The notes beneath the pieces are model-generated. The model was not told where the DNA came from, did no database searches, and saw only the letters and a list, made by a program, of their open reading frames with translations. From NCBI RefSeq assembly GCF_015767265.1, contig NZ_JADPIB010000005.1, forward strand, positions 1 through 64,000: a stretch of DNA of 64,000 nucleotides, written 5' to 3'. Shown here piece by piece: positions 1-10,508 of this stretch. Every line of letters starts with the position of its first letter. Within the stretch, counting starts at the first letter, position 1. The stretch is from Aureivirga marina. Its GTDB lineage: Bacteria; Bacteroidota; Bacteroidia; Flavobacteriales; Flavobacteriaceae. Both the position numbers and the translations under genes were made by a program.

Positions 1-3000
1 TAATGAAGAAGTATCTGATAAGATAGCATCTGTCATCTCTGTAACATCTACACTCATCATTCCATCTCCGTCTGATTCACAGAAATAATACGTGTTATCT
101 TCAATATTCTCAAACTCTGGAAGTGCATTTACAATCAGCTCCAATGGCACAATCACAAAACACTTCATCTCTGTATTTTCATTTGTAATCTTCACATAAA
201 TCGTTGTTGAAGAGGAGATATAAGTAGCTAAATCTGCATCTGCAATCGCTAATGTCGAATCATCCTCCACACTATCAATATCCGATTCATTCTCGAAGAA
301 TAAGAAACTCATCGATGTTGGATTTTGATTGTTTAACAGCTCTGGAATCTTACTTGTTAAATCAAAACTTGCAACTCCATCTGTATTATCATCACAAACT
401 TCTAACGGCTCTGGAGTTAAGTTTGGTTTTGGAAGTGGCTCCACAACTAATGTCAGCGAAGAAATCGCATAACATCCTGTTGTTTGATTCTCCACACGAA
501 CATAAAGCTCCTGTGCATTTGCTGTTGTGTTTACAAAGTTTGTGAAATCTGGAATATCCACGATGTCTCCCTCTGCATTTTCCTGTGTTGTATGATAAGT
601 TACAACCATTCCTAATTGTCCTACTAGATAATGATCATTTCTTTGTGTTAAGTCAAAACTTGCGATTCCATCATAATCATCATCACAAATAATCAGCTCA
701 TTATTTGGATCTCCAATATTTGGCATTTGCTCAATGATCAGCTCAATGCTCTCCACAATATAACATCCTCCTCCGTTTTCTACACGAATCCAAATTGTTT
801 GTTGGTTTGCGATTGTATTTAAAAATGGCGAATCAATATCTATCGGATCTTCAATCGCTTCTGCATCTTCTTCTGATAGATACATCGTGATTGTTAGAAG
901 TGGATTGTCTGATAAAATTCCATCTCGAATCACAGATAAATTAAAGATTGCAAATCCATCTGTATCATCATCACATAAAACAAAATCTTCTAATGGAGAA
1001 ATTGATGGTTTTTCTGATAATACAAGTTGTAATGGTTGTGTGATAAAACATCCTGTATCTAAATTCTCTATTCTTACATAAATTGTTGAAGCTACTGAGT
1101 AGTATAAATCTGGAAGCATCGGTGTTCCTTCATCTGCATTTTGTTGTGTATAATGGTAAGAAATATCATACTCTTCAAATGGATCTAAAATCGTTGAAAC
1201 CTCATTTAAATCAAAGATTGCATACCCATCATAATCATCATCACAAGCCTCGAAAATTGTCAACTCCTCTACTGCTGGTAGTGGATTTACAATTAAATCT
1301 AAAACAACATAAGCATTACATCCTGTCTCTGTGTTTGTAACCACGGCATACACCGCCTGAGATCCTGCTGTGATGTTTGTATATACACTTAATTTATCAA
1401 TCACTGGTCCATCCACAGCTCCTTCATGGTACGTTACAACTCCTGTTGTTCCTCCTAAAATCTCTGCATCTTTCTCATATAATAAGAACCCTTCTACAAA
1501 TCCGTTTGTAGAATCTCCATCTTCATCATTATCACAAAGCTCGTATGGCTCTGGTTGTGTTGGAATTGGAACAGAATTTACTTTTAAGGTTAATGGTACC
1601 ACATTTCCGCAATTAGTTTCACTAAATTCACCTCGAATCCATATTGTCTGAGGATTTGTTAAATTCACAAAAGCAGCAGGGTTTACAATAAAACCAACAC
1701 CTAAAGTAGTATCTGTAGTATTCCCTTCAATCGCAGCTTCTTCAGTATAGTAATATTCAAAAGTCACATCCAATTCTGTAACAAGTTCATCTTCATAAAC
1801 TGTTAAATCAAAAGCAGTAATTCCATCCTCAATTTCATCATCACAAACTTCCAATGGTTCTGGTTCAATTACAAATGGCGTAGGATTAACGATTAGTTCC
1901 AAAGGAACAATTTTCGTACAACCCGTAATTATATTTTTAACTAAAGCATAAATAATTTGATTATTAATATCAATATTTGGATAAGCTTCTGGATTTTGAA
2001 TTGCATCTAAATAAACTTCTTCAAAAGCATCAATATATTCTTCAAAATAAGTGATTTCAACTTGTCCTAATTGATCTGTAATATGAGAATCTTTCAAAGT
2101 CAAATTAAAAATTGTAAAACCGTCACTATTTACATCACAAGCTTCTAGAGGTGAAGGATTTTTTGTAATTGGTGAGTTATTAATATGAACATTCATAGTT
2201 GTAATACTCACACAATGTGTTATATCATTTTCAATTCTAACATAAACCGAAAAATTAGAAGGAATTGTATTTTCATAAGGCGAAGAAATGGCATTTTCAT
2301 TGTCAATTGCTTCTTGTTCTGAATGGTGATAAGAAACTGTAAATCCTTCTGTATCGAAAGTATGATAAGCGTCTGCTTCATTTAAATTTATTGAAGTTAA
2401 ACCATCATTTACATCATCATCGCAAACCTCAAAATCTAGAATTTCAGGAACAGGTGGCAAAGGTAAAACTTCCACATTAAAAGGTGTTACAGTTCCACAA
2501 CCTGAAACTGTATTTTTAAGTACAGCATAAATTGTTTGAACTGGCGTAATTGTATTTTCAAAATTTTCTGGTGAAGAAATAAATGCAAAAGAATCTACAT
2601 TTCCATTAAATTGATCATCAACAGCTAAATTTGCTTCATTTAAATCTGTAAAATATGTGATTGAAATTCCTTGTTGTTCATTTAAAATTTCTTCTGTTGT
2701 TACATTATTTGTCAAATCAAAAACAACATAACCATCTCCATCATTACATTGCTCAATATTATTTACTTCATTAATTAAAGGTTTTGGATCAACAACAATA
2801 TAAAAATTCGTAATATCAAAACAATCTCCTTCGATAGCTTCAACTCTCACCCAAATTTGATCGATATTTGGAGTTTGATTTTGGAAATTTACTAAATTTA
2901 TTCCTGTAATTGGCGATACACCAACTAAAGCATCTGCTTCTGATTCGTGATATGTAACAATTAAATCAGAAGTATCTTCCATTAATGATAAAATCTCATC

Positions 3001-6000
3001 TTCTTTAATTACCAAACTAAATAAACCAAATCCATCATAATCATCATCACAAATCACATAATTTGAAACATTTTCATTTAAAATTGGTGCAGGATCCACG
3101 AAAAGATGCACTTCTGTAACTGTATTACAAGTAGAAATTGTACTCGTAACTTGCGCATAAATCACTTTTGTATTAGAATTATAAGTACTAATATTTGTAA
3201 TAGGATTTGAAAGTTGATTTAAAGCACTATCATAATTTTCATAAAAAACTATATCTAAAAAAGTATTTCCATTTGCAATTTCAAATTCAATTTCTTGTAA
3301 ATTAAAAATCGCATGATTATCGATTGGGAAATCATCACATAATCTTTTTTCATATAATGGTTCTACAACAGGAAATGGTAGAACTTCTACTTCAAAACTT
3401 CCTAAATTTCCACAATCTGTATTTGGATTTATTAATGTATAATAAATTGTTGTTGTTGCTGTTGCAAAATCTGTTGGGTTTGTAATAATTGCGTCATCAA
3501 GACCTTCTGCTGAAGCTAAAGTTTCATGATAAACAATTTGATGTAATCCATTTTCTGTAAATGTAGCTTCATAAACTGTTAGATCAACATTTGCAATTCC
3601 ATCTGTAGTATCATCACAAATTTCCAATGTTTCCACATCAATAATCTCTGGTAAAGGATTCACAAAAATTGTGAAAGAAGTTTCCAAAGGACACGGACTA
3701 TTTTCTTGTTCTCCTAAAACGTAAATTGTTTGTTCAATTGGAATTGTATTTTGAAAATTAGAAGTATTTGTAATTATAGAACTTGGATCAAAATCTGGTT
3801 GTGTATAAAAAGAAAATGAAAAAACTTCTGGAAAATGTAAATATGTGTTGTTTTCTAAAATCTCAGTAATCTTTATGGTTAAATCAAATTCATGAATTCC
3901 GTCAAAACTTGTTCCCACAACATCGTTATCACACATTACAATATCTTCTAAATCTCCATTTTCAATTTCTTCATAAACATTAATTTTAAAAGAATCTACG
4001 GTAATACAATTCAATAAATTAAAATCAGAATTCGGTCTATCAGGATCTAGAACCATCACACGAATCCAGATTGTTTCTTCAGAAAATTCTAGATTATTAA
4101 AATAATTTAAAGGTAATTGTGCAGAATTATTCAGAGCTCCATCTTCTGTTCCATGAAAGGAAATTTGGTATAAATCTGGATCTAAACTTGCATCCAAACT
4201 TGCTAAAATATTATCTGTAATTTCTCCTGAAAAATCGAAATTATTAAATCCATCATTATTACAAATAATTTGATCTTCTATGGAATTAAAAATTGCCGAA
4301 TTATAAAATTCTACATCAAATTCGAATTCTCCAATTTGATCATTATCATCATTATAAACTTCTACTTTATATTCTCCTGTTTCCGTTACTGTTAAATCCG
4401 AATTTGTGGCTCCTGGAATTGTAGAATTATTAAAAAACCATTGGAAAGTAACATCAACTCCTTCAAAATAAGTTAATGGAGTTTGTAGTGTTTTTGAATC
4501 TTCATCACATAATAAAACTTCATTCTCCAAACCTGGTCCATAATTACAAACAAAGTCTCCTCCACCTCCAATTTGTTCAATTTGAATCCATCCAGGATTT
4601 TGTGAATAATTGGTTACCATTAAAATATAAAACTCTCCTGTTTGACCAACGAAATCAAAAGTTTCATCATTAGAAGGAGAATAACTACAGGCAACAACAT
4701 CATTAAAACCATTACAAGCTGGTTCTTGATAATGATCATAAGGTCCCCAAAGAATAAAATCCACATCTAACTCAGTTCCTGTTTGATCAGCATTTGAAAA
4801 TTGAGAAATATTAATTTCAATATATCCTGAATTATCTACTTCTAAATAGAAAAACTTTGGAAAAGGCTCTGAACCTAAACAATCATAATCTGGTCCATTC
4901 GGAGCGGTTGGACCGCCAGTTTGATTATTTTCATTTGCATAAATTGTAGGAAAACAAACAGGTGTTGGATCAAATTCAATGGAAGGAGATGTAATTTCAT
5001 GCGTATAAGAAGTCACGTCAAAACATCCTGTTTCTTTATGAATAAAACGAATATATGTTGTTTCTCCATTGGAAACATCAACATATTTTGGATACACACC
5101 TAAACTTGATAAATCATGTGCATCTGCATTTGTTGTATGATATGAAATTGTAAAATCATCTAATGTATATCCTGTCATCGAAACATAATCTAAGAATAAA
5201 CTTAAATCAACTTCCGTTGTCAAATCTCCATCATTATCACAAGTAGAAAGTGAAGTCAATAAAGGTGTAATTGTAAATTGAAATATTTCAAATTCAACTT
5301 TTTTAATGTTTTCACAATAAGTGATGATATTTTTGGATTTAATATAAAAATCTAAGTTATCTGGATTTGCAAAATCTGCCAAAAAGAAAGAAACATCTCC
5401 ACTTATAGCATTTGTTTCATTTTGAGCATCTGTTAAATTATCATAGAAAGAAATTTCAAACTCTGGATTGTACAAAAACTCATACATAATTGTATTTAAA
5501 TCATACTCAAAAGGTAAATTCACACCATTTGATTCAGGAAATTCGTTTTCACAAAGTTGTATTAATTCATCTTCTAATAGTGGTTCTGGTGAAACTTTTA
5601 CTAAAATATTAGTGAAAGAAGAACAACCCGTAATTGGATTTTCAACTTGAATATATACTGGAAAATCATTGTAATTATTATCAAAATTTGATTTTGGAAA
5701 GTTTTGCCAATTTGTAATTTCTGAAGTGAATGCTTCATCATAATAATAAGTAACAATATAATCTGAATCATTTGTTACAATCATATTCACGCCAGATAAA
5801 TCAACAGTAGAAACAGAAGCATCATTTTGATAGCAAACATAAACTTCTTCTCCTTCTGTTGTTAAAATTGCTGGATTTCCTGTAATCATTATAGAAAAAC
5901 TTTCTAAAATTGTCACATTTGGGAATGAATTGCTTTTTATTTCAACATAAATTGTTTCATTAAAAGGTGTTGTATTTGTATAATTTATCGGTGAAGCAAT

Positions 6001-6765
6001 TAATGTTGAATATGTAGCATCCGAAAAATAATCAAACGTATAATTGTTGGTATTATTTGCAATTAATTGTGGCTCTATTTCTGTCAAATTAAAATTTGCA
6101 AAACCAACAGGATTATCTTCATTGCATTCTTCTAGAACTGGTGAAGCGTTAGATATATTATAAACATAAAAAGCAAAATAACTAAAACATCCAGTGTTTA
6201 CATCTGTAATTTTTGCCCAAACTTCAAAGAGATTATTCGTAGCAAAATCAAGTTGATTTATGGAATTTGCATCATTTAACAAATCTGTTTCAGAAGAAAA
6301 ATAGCTTACAGAATCTGATGAACTTATAGAAGAACTTGTGTTAGAAATTAAATCAAAAATAGTTCCTGACATATTAGAATTATCTGCTTCAATAGTTCCA
6401 ATATCTGTATAATTTGGATTTAAATTTACTGAAATTGTAAATTGATCAATGGTGGTAGTTCCATTTATCGTATCTGTAAGTTTTACATAAATAATTTCTG
6501 TTGCTGAATTTGGTGTATAAAAAGTGAAATTTGGAATTGCAACTGAATTATTTGCGTTGTCAATCGAAGTGTGATATGTTACTAAAATTGTTGTAGAACC
6601 ACCTGTAAAATCATCTTCATTTAACGTCAAATCAAAAACAGCTGCCGCAACACTTTCAGCACAAGTTTCTTGATCGCTATTGGTCTGAAAACTTATGCTT
6701 CCTCCAAAAGCAAAAGATTGAAAAATTATAAAAAATAGAAAAATTATAGATGTAATTTTTTTCAT
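1..6765 (-). CDS. Giant secreted repeat protein, partial (C-terminus beyond window)
   Basis: An open frame of 2255 codons starts at ATG 6765-6763 and is still open at base 1, so the C-terminus is missing. It opens with a signal peptide (MKKITSIIFLFFIIFQSFAF). About 20 units of roughly 100 residues follow, each with an acidic CDDDxDG-like stretch followed by F-L-T. Near residues 600-740 the run is interrupted by a pre-peptidase/CUB-like segment (FILWGPYDHY) and an Ig/PKD-like segment (GVDVTFQWFFNN). This architecture is familiar from flavobacterial cell-surface or gliding-associated proteins that end in a T9SS type B sorting domain; that domain would lie outside the window. An adhesin-like surface role is inference. 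I translated the first ~1000 codons and scattered stretches beyond, and did not check every base for frameshifts. Confidence 0.85.
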   Translation of the reverse strand, partial: MKKITSIIFLFFIIFQSFAFGGSISFQTNSDQETCAESVAAAVFDLTLNEDDFTGGSTTILVTYHTSIDNANNSVAIPNFTFYTPNSATEIIYVKLTDTINGTTTIDQFTISVNLNPNYTDIGTIEADNSNMSGTIFDLISNTSSSISSSDSVSYFSSETDLLNDANSINQLDFATNNLFEVWAKITDVNTGCFSYFAFYVYNISNASPVLEECNEDNPVGFANFNLTEIEPQLIANNTNNYTFDYFSDATYSTLIASPINYTNTTPFNETIYVEIKSNSFPNVTILESFSIMITGNPAILTTEGEEVYVCYQNDASVSTVDLSGVNMIVTNDSDYIVTYYYDEAFTSEITNWQNFPKSNFDNNYNDFPVYIQVENPITGCSSFTNILVKVSPEPLLEDELIQLCENEFPESNGVNLPFEYDLNTIMYEFLYNPEFEISFYDNLTDAQNETNAISGDVSFFLADFANPDNLDFYIKSKNIITYCENIKKVEFEIFQFTITPLLTSLSTCDNDGDLTTEVDLSLFLDYVSMTGYTLDDFTISYHTTNADAHDLSSLGVYPKYVDVSNGETTYIRFIHKETGCFDVTSYTHEITSPSIEFDPTPVCFPTIYANENNQTGGPTAPNGPDYDCLGSEPFPKFFYLEVDNSGYIEINISQFSNADQTGTELDVDFILWGPYDHYQEPACNGFNDVVACSYSPSNDETFDFVGQTGEFYILMVTNYSQNPGWIQIEQIGGGGDFVCNYGPGLENEVLLCDEDSKTLQTPLTYFEGVDVTFQWFFNNSTIPGATNSDLTVTETGEYKVEVYNDDNDQIGEFEFDVEFYNSAIFNSIEDQIICNNDGFNNFDFSGEITDNILASLDASLDPDLYQISFHGTEDGALNNSAQLPLNYFNNLEFSEETIWIRVMVLDPDRPNSDFNLLNCITVDSFKINVYEEIENGDLEDIVMCDNDVVGTSFDGIHEFDLTIKITEILENNTYLHFPEVFSFSFYTQPDFDPSSIITNTSNFQNTIPIEQTIYVLGEQENSPCPLETSFTIFVNPLPEIIDVETLEICDDTTDGIANVDLTVYEATFTENGLHQIVYHETLASAEGLDDAIITNPTDFATATTTIYYTLINPNTDCGNLGSFEVEVLPFPVVEPLYEKRLCDDFPIDNHAIFNLQEIEFEIANGNTFLDIVFYENYDSALNQLSNPITNISTYNSNTKVIYAQVTSTISTCNTVTEVHLFVDPAPILNENVSNYVICDDDYDGFGLFSLVIKEDEILSLMEDTSDLIVTYHESEADALVGVSPITGINLVNFQNQTPNIDQIWVRVEAIEGDCFDITNFYIVVDPKPLINEVNNIEQCNDGDGYVVFDLTNNVTTEEILNEQQGISITYFTDLNEANLAVDDQFNGNVDSFAFISSPENFENTITPVQTIYAVLKNTVSGCGTVTPFNVEVLPLPPVPEILDFEVCDDDVNDGLTSINLNEADAYHTFDTEGFTVSYHHSEQEAIDNENAISSPYENTIPSNFSVYVRIENDITHCVSITTMNVHINNSPITKNPSPLEACDVNSDGFTIFNLTLKDSHITDQLGQVEITYFEEYIDAFEEVYLDAIQNPEAYPNIDINNQIIYALVKNIITGCTKIVPLELIVNPTPFVIEPEPLEVCDDEIEDGITAFDLTVYEDELVTELDVTFEYYYTEEAAIEGNTTDTTLGVGFIVNPAAFVNLTNPQTIWIRGEFSETNCGNVVPLTLKVNSVPIPTQPEPYELCDNDEDGDSTNGFVEGFLLYEKDAEILGGTTGVVTYHEGAVDGPVIDKLSVYTNITAGSQAVYAVVTNTETGCNAYVVLDLIVNPLPAVEELTIFEACDDDYDGYAIFDLNEVSTILDPFEEYDISYHYTQQNADEGTPMLPDLYYSVASTIYVRIENLDTGCFITQPLQLVLSEKPSISPLEDFVLCDDDTDGFAIFNLSVIRDGILSDNPLLTITMYLSEEDAEAIEDPIDIDSPFLNTIANQQTIWIRVENGGGCYIVESIELIIEQMPNIGDPNNELIICDDDYDGIASFDLTQRNDHYLVGQLGMVVTYHTTQENAEGDIVDIPDFTNFVNTTANAQELYVRVENQTTGCYAISSLTLVVEPLPKPNLTPEPLEVCDDNTDGVASFDLTSKIPELLNNQNPTSMSFLFFENESDIDSVEDDSTLAIADADLATYISSSTTIYVKITNENTEMKCFVIVPLELIVNALPEFENIEDNTYYFCESDGDGMMSVDVTEMTDAILSDTSSL
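21..4275 (-). repeat. ~300-bp in-gene tandem repeats of the giant surface protein
   Basis: The sequence encoding the acidic CDDDxDG motif recurs near 61, 377, 668, 956, 1226, 1502, 1822, 2120, 2402, 2732, 3031, 3316, 3600, 3903 and 4253, a spacing of 270-330 bp. Copies below about 1500 share long nucleotide stretches such as CCATCATAATCATCATCACA, while copies further from the edge keep only the protein pattern. Confidence 0.8.
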
Positions 6766-7020
6766 AGAGTGTCATATTTTCATTTGCATCATAAATATAT
6801 TAATTATCTATTGTAAATAACTATATATTAAATAGATACAAATCATATTTTATAAATTACAACACTCCAATTTCAAGGAACACCTAGTAATCACAAGGCT
6901 TTGAGGGATTTTTATTTTTATATAAATAAATAAAATATTTTATATTAATTCATCAAATTAATACTTTATATTTTACGATATTAAAATTAAATTAACATAA
7001 CTTAACAAATACAACAAACA
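6766..7020. other. Intergenic, AT-rich; upstream region of the giant gene
   Basis: No gene is seen here. A sequence close to the -7 box (TATATTTA instead of TAnnTTTG) lies on the minus strand about 30 bp upstream of the giant gene, but it is not convincing. The rest is AT-rich without clear structure. Confidence 0.4.
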
Positions 7021-7050
7021 AAAGGCTAACATCGATAAATGCTAGCCTTT
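7021..7050 (-). terminator. Terminator of the 7056-8552 gene
   Basis: An 8-bp stem AAAGGCTA/TAGCCTTT with a 14-nt loop lies just past the stop codon and is followed on the minus strand by a T-rich stretch. Confidence 0.65.
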
Positions 7051-7055
7051 TTACT

Positions 7056-8552
7056 TTAATTTAATTCAAATTCGAGTAGTTCTTTGGTCGGTTTTATAAT
7101 ATTATAATCTTCCCAAATGGAAGCATCATATTTGTTTAAATGTTCTACTTTAAACTCTTCTCTTTCTTCCATATTTGCAAAATCATTTTCTTCTAAAAGT
7201 TCTGAATTCATAAAAACCATTTCTGTATTACTTAAATCATCTAAAACAAATTTAAATTCCAATTTTGTCTTGTCTTTTTTATCAAATTTTGACACTCTAT
7301 TTTTGATAAATTTTAAAGATCGATTCAAATAAATATTTGTTCCTTCGTATTCTTTCACAAAGTTTAAAGCAAATTTTCCTGATGACATTCTAGTATAAAT
7401 TACAGTCGCATCCCATTTGTTTTCTTTATAAGCAACTCCTAAAAGTAATTTCATATTCAATGATTCTCCTTTTTTTCCTTCAGCGAATTTGTAATCAATC
7501 CTAAAAACTCCAAAATCTTGTGTTGAAACATACATTTTCCCTATATATTTTGCAGAACTTCTTTTTGGATTAAAATTGATTATATAAATATTTTCACCTT
7601 CATATTTAGAAACTCCAAGTAATTCATAATTGTATTTTTTCGTTTCATAAATAAAATCAAACTTTGAATCTTCTTGAATTGTATTTTTAGCAAAAACTTT
7701 CGCTAAACTTCCTTTTAGTTTTGCAGTTTTATATGTTGTTAAATTATCTTCTTTTTTCTTTGGTTCTTTAGAAATCATCCCTCCCACTTTTAATGAATCA
7801 TCCACAGTAAAAATTCCAGTTTTCACTTTATATGTGGAAGTTGTATCTAAATGCGCTGTAAATCTACTTTGTACTTTTTCAACAATTTTTTCTGTTGTAC
7901 GCTCGTTTTCTTCATCTTTAATAGAAACATACTTTTCTACATTTACTTTTACATTTCCGTCTTTTTTACAATATGAAAAATATTTTTCTGTATAACTTTT
8001 TGCAGCAGTTTCCATGTCTTTTTCAAATTCTTCATTCATTTCCTTGTTGATTTTCTTTAACTCTTTCTTTGAAAACATTGGCGATTTTAAAACATCAATT
8101 TTAAATTCTTCCACATGAACTTGATCAGCACTTCGAGCAAAAATATTTCCCTTTAAATTCGTTTCGTAATTTTCTACTGCATTTTGTTGAACTTTCTCTA
8201 AAATTTCTAAAACAGTTAGCTTCTTAGAAGAAAGAGAAACTTCTCCAATTTCATTTACCTCATCCTCTAAAACATATTTTTTAGAAGTAAATTCATTTTT
8301 TTCAATTTTTAATGGTTTAAATCCCAAACTTGAAATTTCAATCCATTTCATTTTCTGGAACTTTTTTAAATCAATCGCAAACTCCCCTTCTTCATTTGTT
8401 GTTGTTCCAACAAATCTTCCAACTTTAATTGCTGCATAAGGAATTGGATTTTCATCTTTATCTGTAACTTTCCCTGAAATTGTTTGTGCAAAACTTATCA
8501 TGCTGAAAAAAGCAAAAAAAGTAAATGCATATAATTTTATCCTTGTATTCAT
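7056..8552 (-). CDS. Secreted protein with carboxypeptidase-regulatory-like domain
   Basis: 498 residues. A signal peptide (to about residue 22, ISFAQ) is followed by a carboxypeptidase D regulatory-like beta-sandwich at about 24-95 (SGKVTDKDENPIPYAAIKV, then TTNEEGEFAI), the domain that opens many TonB-dependent and surface proteins in Bacteroidota. The remainder is lysine-rich. From about residue 300 it looks like the beta-rich part of DUF5686-type proteins, but it is shorter than those and lacks an obvious outer-membrane barrel. Cell-envelope location is likely; substrate and function are unknown. It is monocistronic with its own terminator and is divergent from arsC. Confidence 0.7.
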   Translation of the reverse strand: MNTRIKLYAFTFFAFFSMISFAQTISGKVTDKDENPIPYAAIKVGRFVGTTTNEEGEFAIDLKKFQKMKWIEISSLGFKPLKIEKNEFTSKKYVLEDEVNEIGEVSLSSKKLTVLEILEKVQQNAVENYETNLKGNIFARSADQVHVEEFKIDVLKSPMFSKKELKKINKEMNEEFEKDMETAAKSYTEKYFSYCKKDGNVKVNVEKYVSIKDEENERTTEKIVEKVQSRFTAHLDTTSTYKVKTGIFTVDDSLKVGGMISKEPKKKEDNLTTYKTAKLKGSLAKVFAKNTIQEDSKFDFIYETKKYNYELLGVSKYEGENIYIINFNPKRSSAKYIGKMYVSTQDFGVFRIDYKFAEGKKGESLNMKLLLGVAYKENKWDATVIYTRMSSGKFALNFVKEYEGTNIYLNRSLKFIKNRVSKFDKKDKTKLEFKFVLDDLSNTEMVFMNSELLEENDFANMEEREEFKVEHLNKYDASIWEDYNIIKPTKELLEFELN

Positions 8553-8689
8553 ATCTTGTTATTTTTAAAACAAGACGCTAAAAAAAATAGTTTGTAACAT
8601 TCATTTTTTAAAAAAATCAAATTTATTTCTATAAATCACTCTCTTTCAATTAAATATTTTAGAAGCAAATCAAATTCTAGAATAATACG

Positions 8690-8697
8690 TATATTTG
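8690..8697 (+). promoter_or_regulatory. Possible -7 box for arsC
   Basis: TATATTTG matches the Bacteroidota -7 consensus TAnnTTTG, 51 bp before the arsC start. No clear -33 TTG lies at the right distance. Confidence 0.4.
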
Positions 8698-8748
8698 ATT
8701 CGTTTCATTGAAAAATGAATTCTTTTCTCAATTAAAACATGAAATAAA

Positions 8749-9090
8749 ATGATTAAATTATATCATAATCCTAGATGTAGTAAAAGTCGCCAAGGACTTG
8801 CTATTTTAGAAAATTCAGGGAAACCTTTCGAAACGATAAAATACCTTGAAACTCCACCAACAGAAAGTGAATTAAAAGATATTATTTCTTTATTACATAT
8901 TTCTCCAATCAATTTAGTTCGAAAAGGAGAAGCTATTTGGAAAGAAAATTATAAAGGAAAAGATTTAACAGACGAACAAATCATTAAAGCAATGGTTGAA
9001 AATCCAAAATTGATTGAAAGACCAATTGTGATTAATGACAAAAAAGCTGTCATTGGTAGACCACCAGAAAACATTGAATCAATTATTTAA
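8749..9090 (+). CDS. arsC: ArsC-family protein (arsenate reductase-like thioredoxin fold)
   Basis: 113 residues, the usual length for the glutaredoxin-linked ArsC/Spx/YffB family. The N-terminal LYHNPRCSKSR carries the catalytic cysteine (Cys10), and the C-terminal RPIVINDKKAVIGRPPE is the family's typical substrate-side loop. In characterised ArsC enzymes this cysteine reduces arsenate to arsenite using glutathione and glutaredoxin. No arsenite pump or ArsR lies nearby, so a general redox role is equally possible. It ends 37 bp before the next gene and may be co-transcribed with it. Confidence 0.85.
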   Translation: MIKLYHNPRCSKSRQGLAILENSGKPFETIKYLETPPTESELKDIISLLHISPINLVRKGEAIWKENYKGKDLTDEQIIKAMVENPKLIERPIVINDKKAVIGRPPENIESII

Positions 9091-9127
9091 TTTTATTTCT
9101 AAAAACATTAAAATCATTAATCTTATT

Positions 9128-10249
9128 ATGAAAAAATTATTAGTAAGTGCTGGACTTTTATTAGCAACTTCTGCTTCTATGTTCGCACAAGAATATAAAT
9201 TTAAAGATGTAATCGACATCGAAGCTACAGAAGTAAAAAGTCAAGGAAGAACAGGAACTTGTTGGAGTTTTTCTACTTCTTCTTTCTTAGAATCTGAAAT
9301 TTTTAGATTAACAGGAAAAAAAGTAGATATTTCTGAAATGTACACCGTAAGAAATACGTATCCAAAAAAAGCACATAACTATGTAATGCGCCAAGGAAAA
9401 GCACAATTCAGTGAAGGTGGTTTAGCTCACGATGTTTTAAATGCTGTAGAAAGCGATGGATTAGTTCCTCAATCTGCTTTTTCTGGTTTATTTGGTCAAG
9501 AAAAAACATACAATCACGCAGAAATGATTGCTGTTTTAAGAGCAATGGTAGAAACATATGTAAAAAATCCAGGAAATCAATTAAGTCCAAAATGGAAAGG
9601 TGCAATTAATGGTGTTTTAGATGTATATATTGGTGAAAAACCTGCAAAATTTATGTTTGAAGGAAGAGAATATACTCCAGATTCTTTCAAAGATGCCATG
9701 AAAATTGATGCAGACAATTATGTTACATTGACAACTTTTACACACCAGCCTTATTATAAAAGTTTTGTTTTAAATATTCCTGACAATTTCTCAAATGGAA
9801 GTATGTATAATATTCCTTTAGATGAATTTGTTAAAGAAATTAATCATGCTTTAGAAAATGGTTATTCTATTGCTTTAGATTGTGATATTTCTGAAAAAAC
9901 ATTCTCTGCAAAACATGGAATTGCTACTTTACCTCACGATAAAGGAGATAATACAAAATCGATGACAGAAATTGTTGCAGAATTAAATGTTACTCCAGAT
10001 AATAGACAAGTTGAATTTGAAAACTTCAATACAACAGATGATCATTTAATGCATATTACTGGAATGGTAAAAGACCAAAAAGGTAATGTTTATTATAAAG
10101 TAAAAAATTCTTGGGGAGGAGATAGCAAAAGAGTTGGAAATGGAGGATATATTTATATGAGTGCTCCATATTTAAAAATGAAAACAATTTCGGTTCTTTT
10201 ACATAAAGATGGAATGACAAAAAAGATGAAGAAAAAACTTAAATTATAA
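9128..10249 (+). CDS. Secreted C1-family aminopeptidase (bleomycin hydrolase-like)
   Basis: 373 residues from ATG 9128. An in-frame start at 9035 lies inside arsC and would bury the signal peptide (LLLATSASMFAQ), so 9128 is preferred. The papain-like catalytic triad is visible: Cys45 in GRTGTCWSF, His309 in DDHLMHITG and Asn327 in VKNSWGG. This is the order and spacing of peptidase family C1B (PepC/bleomycin hydrolase). Cytosolic members are common; here the signal peptide points to periplasmic or outer-surface peptide trimming. A strong terminator follows. Confidence 0.88.
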   Translation: MKKLLVSAGLLLATSASMFAQEYKFKDVIDIEATEVKSQGRTGTCWSFSTSSFLESEIFRLTGKKVDISEMYTVRNTYPKKAHNYVMRQGKAQFSEGGLAHDVLNAVESDGLVPQSAFSGLFGQEKTYNHAEMIAVLRAMVETYVKNPGNQLSPKWKGAINGVLDVYIGEKPAKFMFEGREYTPDSFKDAMKIDADNYVTLTTFTHQPYYKSFVLNIPDNFSNGSMYNIPLDEFVKEINHALENGYSIALDCDISEKTFSAKHGIATLPHDKGDNTKSMTEIVAELNVTPDNRQVEFENFNTTDDHLMHITGMVKDQKGNVYYKVKNSWGGDSKRVGNGGYIYMSAPYLKMKTISVLLHKDGMTKKMKKKLKL

Positions 10250-10255
10250 CTTTTG

Positions 10256-10290
10256 AAAGTAGCTTAACTTAATGTTAAGCTACTTTTTTT
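10256..10290 (+). terminator. Terminator after C1 peptidase
   Basis: A 13-nt arm AAAGTAGCTTAAC pairs with its complement around a 5-nt loop and runs into seven Ts, six bases past the stop codon. Confidence 0.85.
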
Positions 10291-10508
10291 CTTCAATTTA
10301 CCTGTAAAAATAAGTTGCTATCTACCTTTATTTCTACAAAAAACGCAAAATATAAATTTTTAAGCATTTTTATCACTTTTGATTATAATTAATTATTTAA
10401 CACTTAATTTAAAATAATAATAAATAAGACTTAACATTATATTAATTTCATAATTTTCTTTTCTCAAAAGTCGTTTCTACCTTTAATTAAACTTTTAAAA
10501 AAACTTTC

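Noticed and set aside
252-5650. Plus-strand open frames of 60-97 codons
   Set aside because: Antisense to the giant repeat gene; low-complexity products caused by its repeats.
9035-9127. Upstream start for the C1 peptidase
   Set aside because: Lies inside arsC and would bury the clear signal peptide at 9128.
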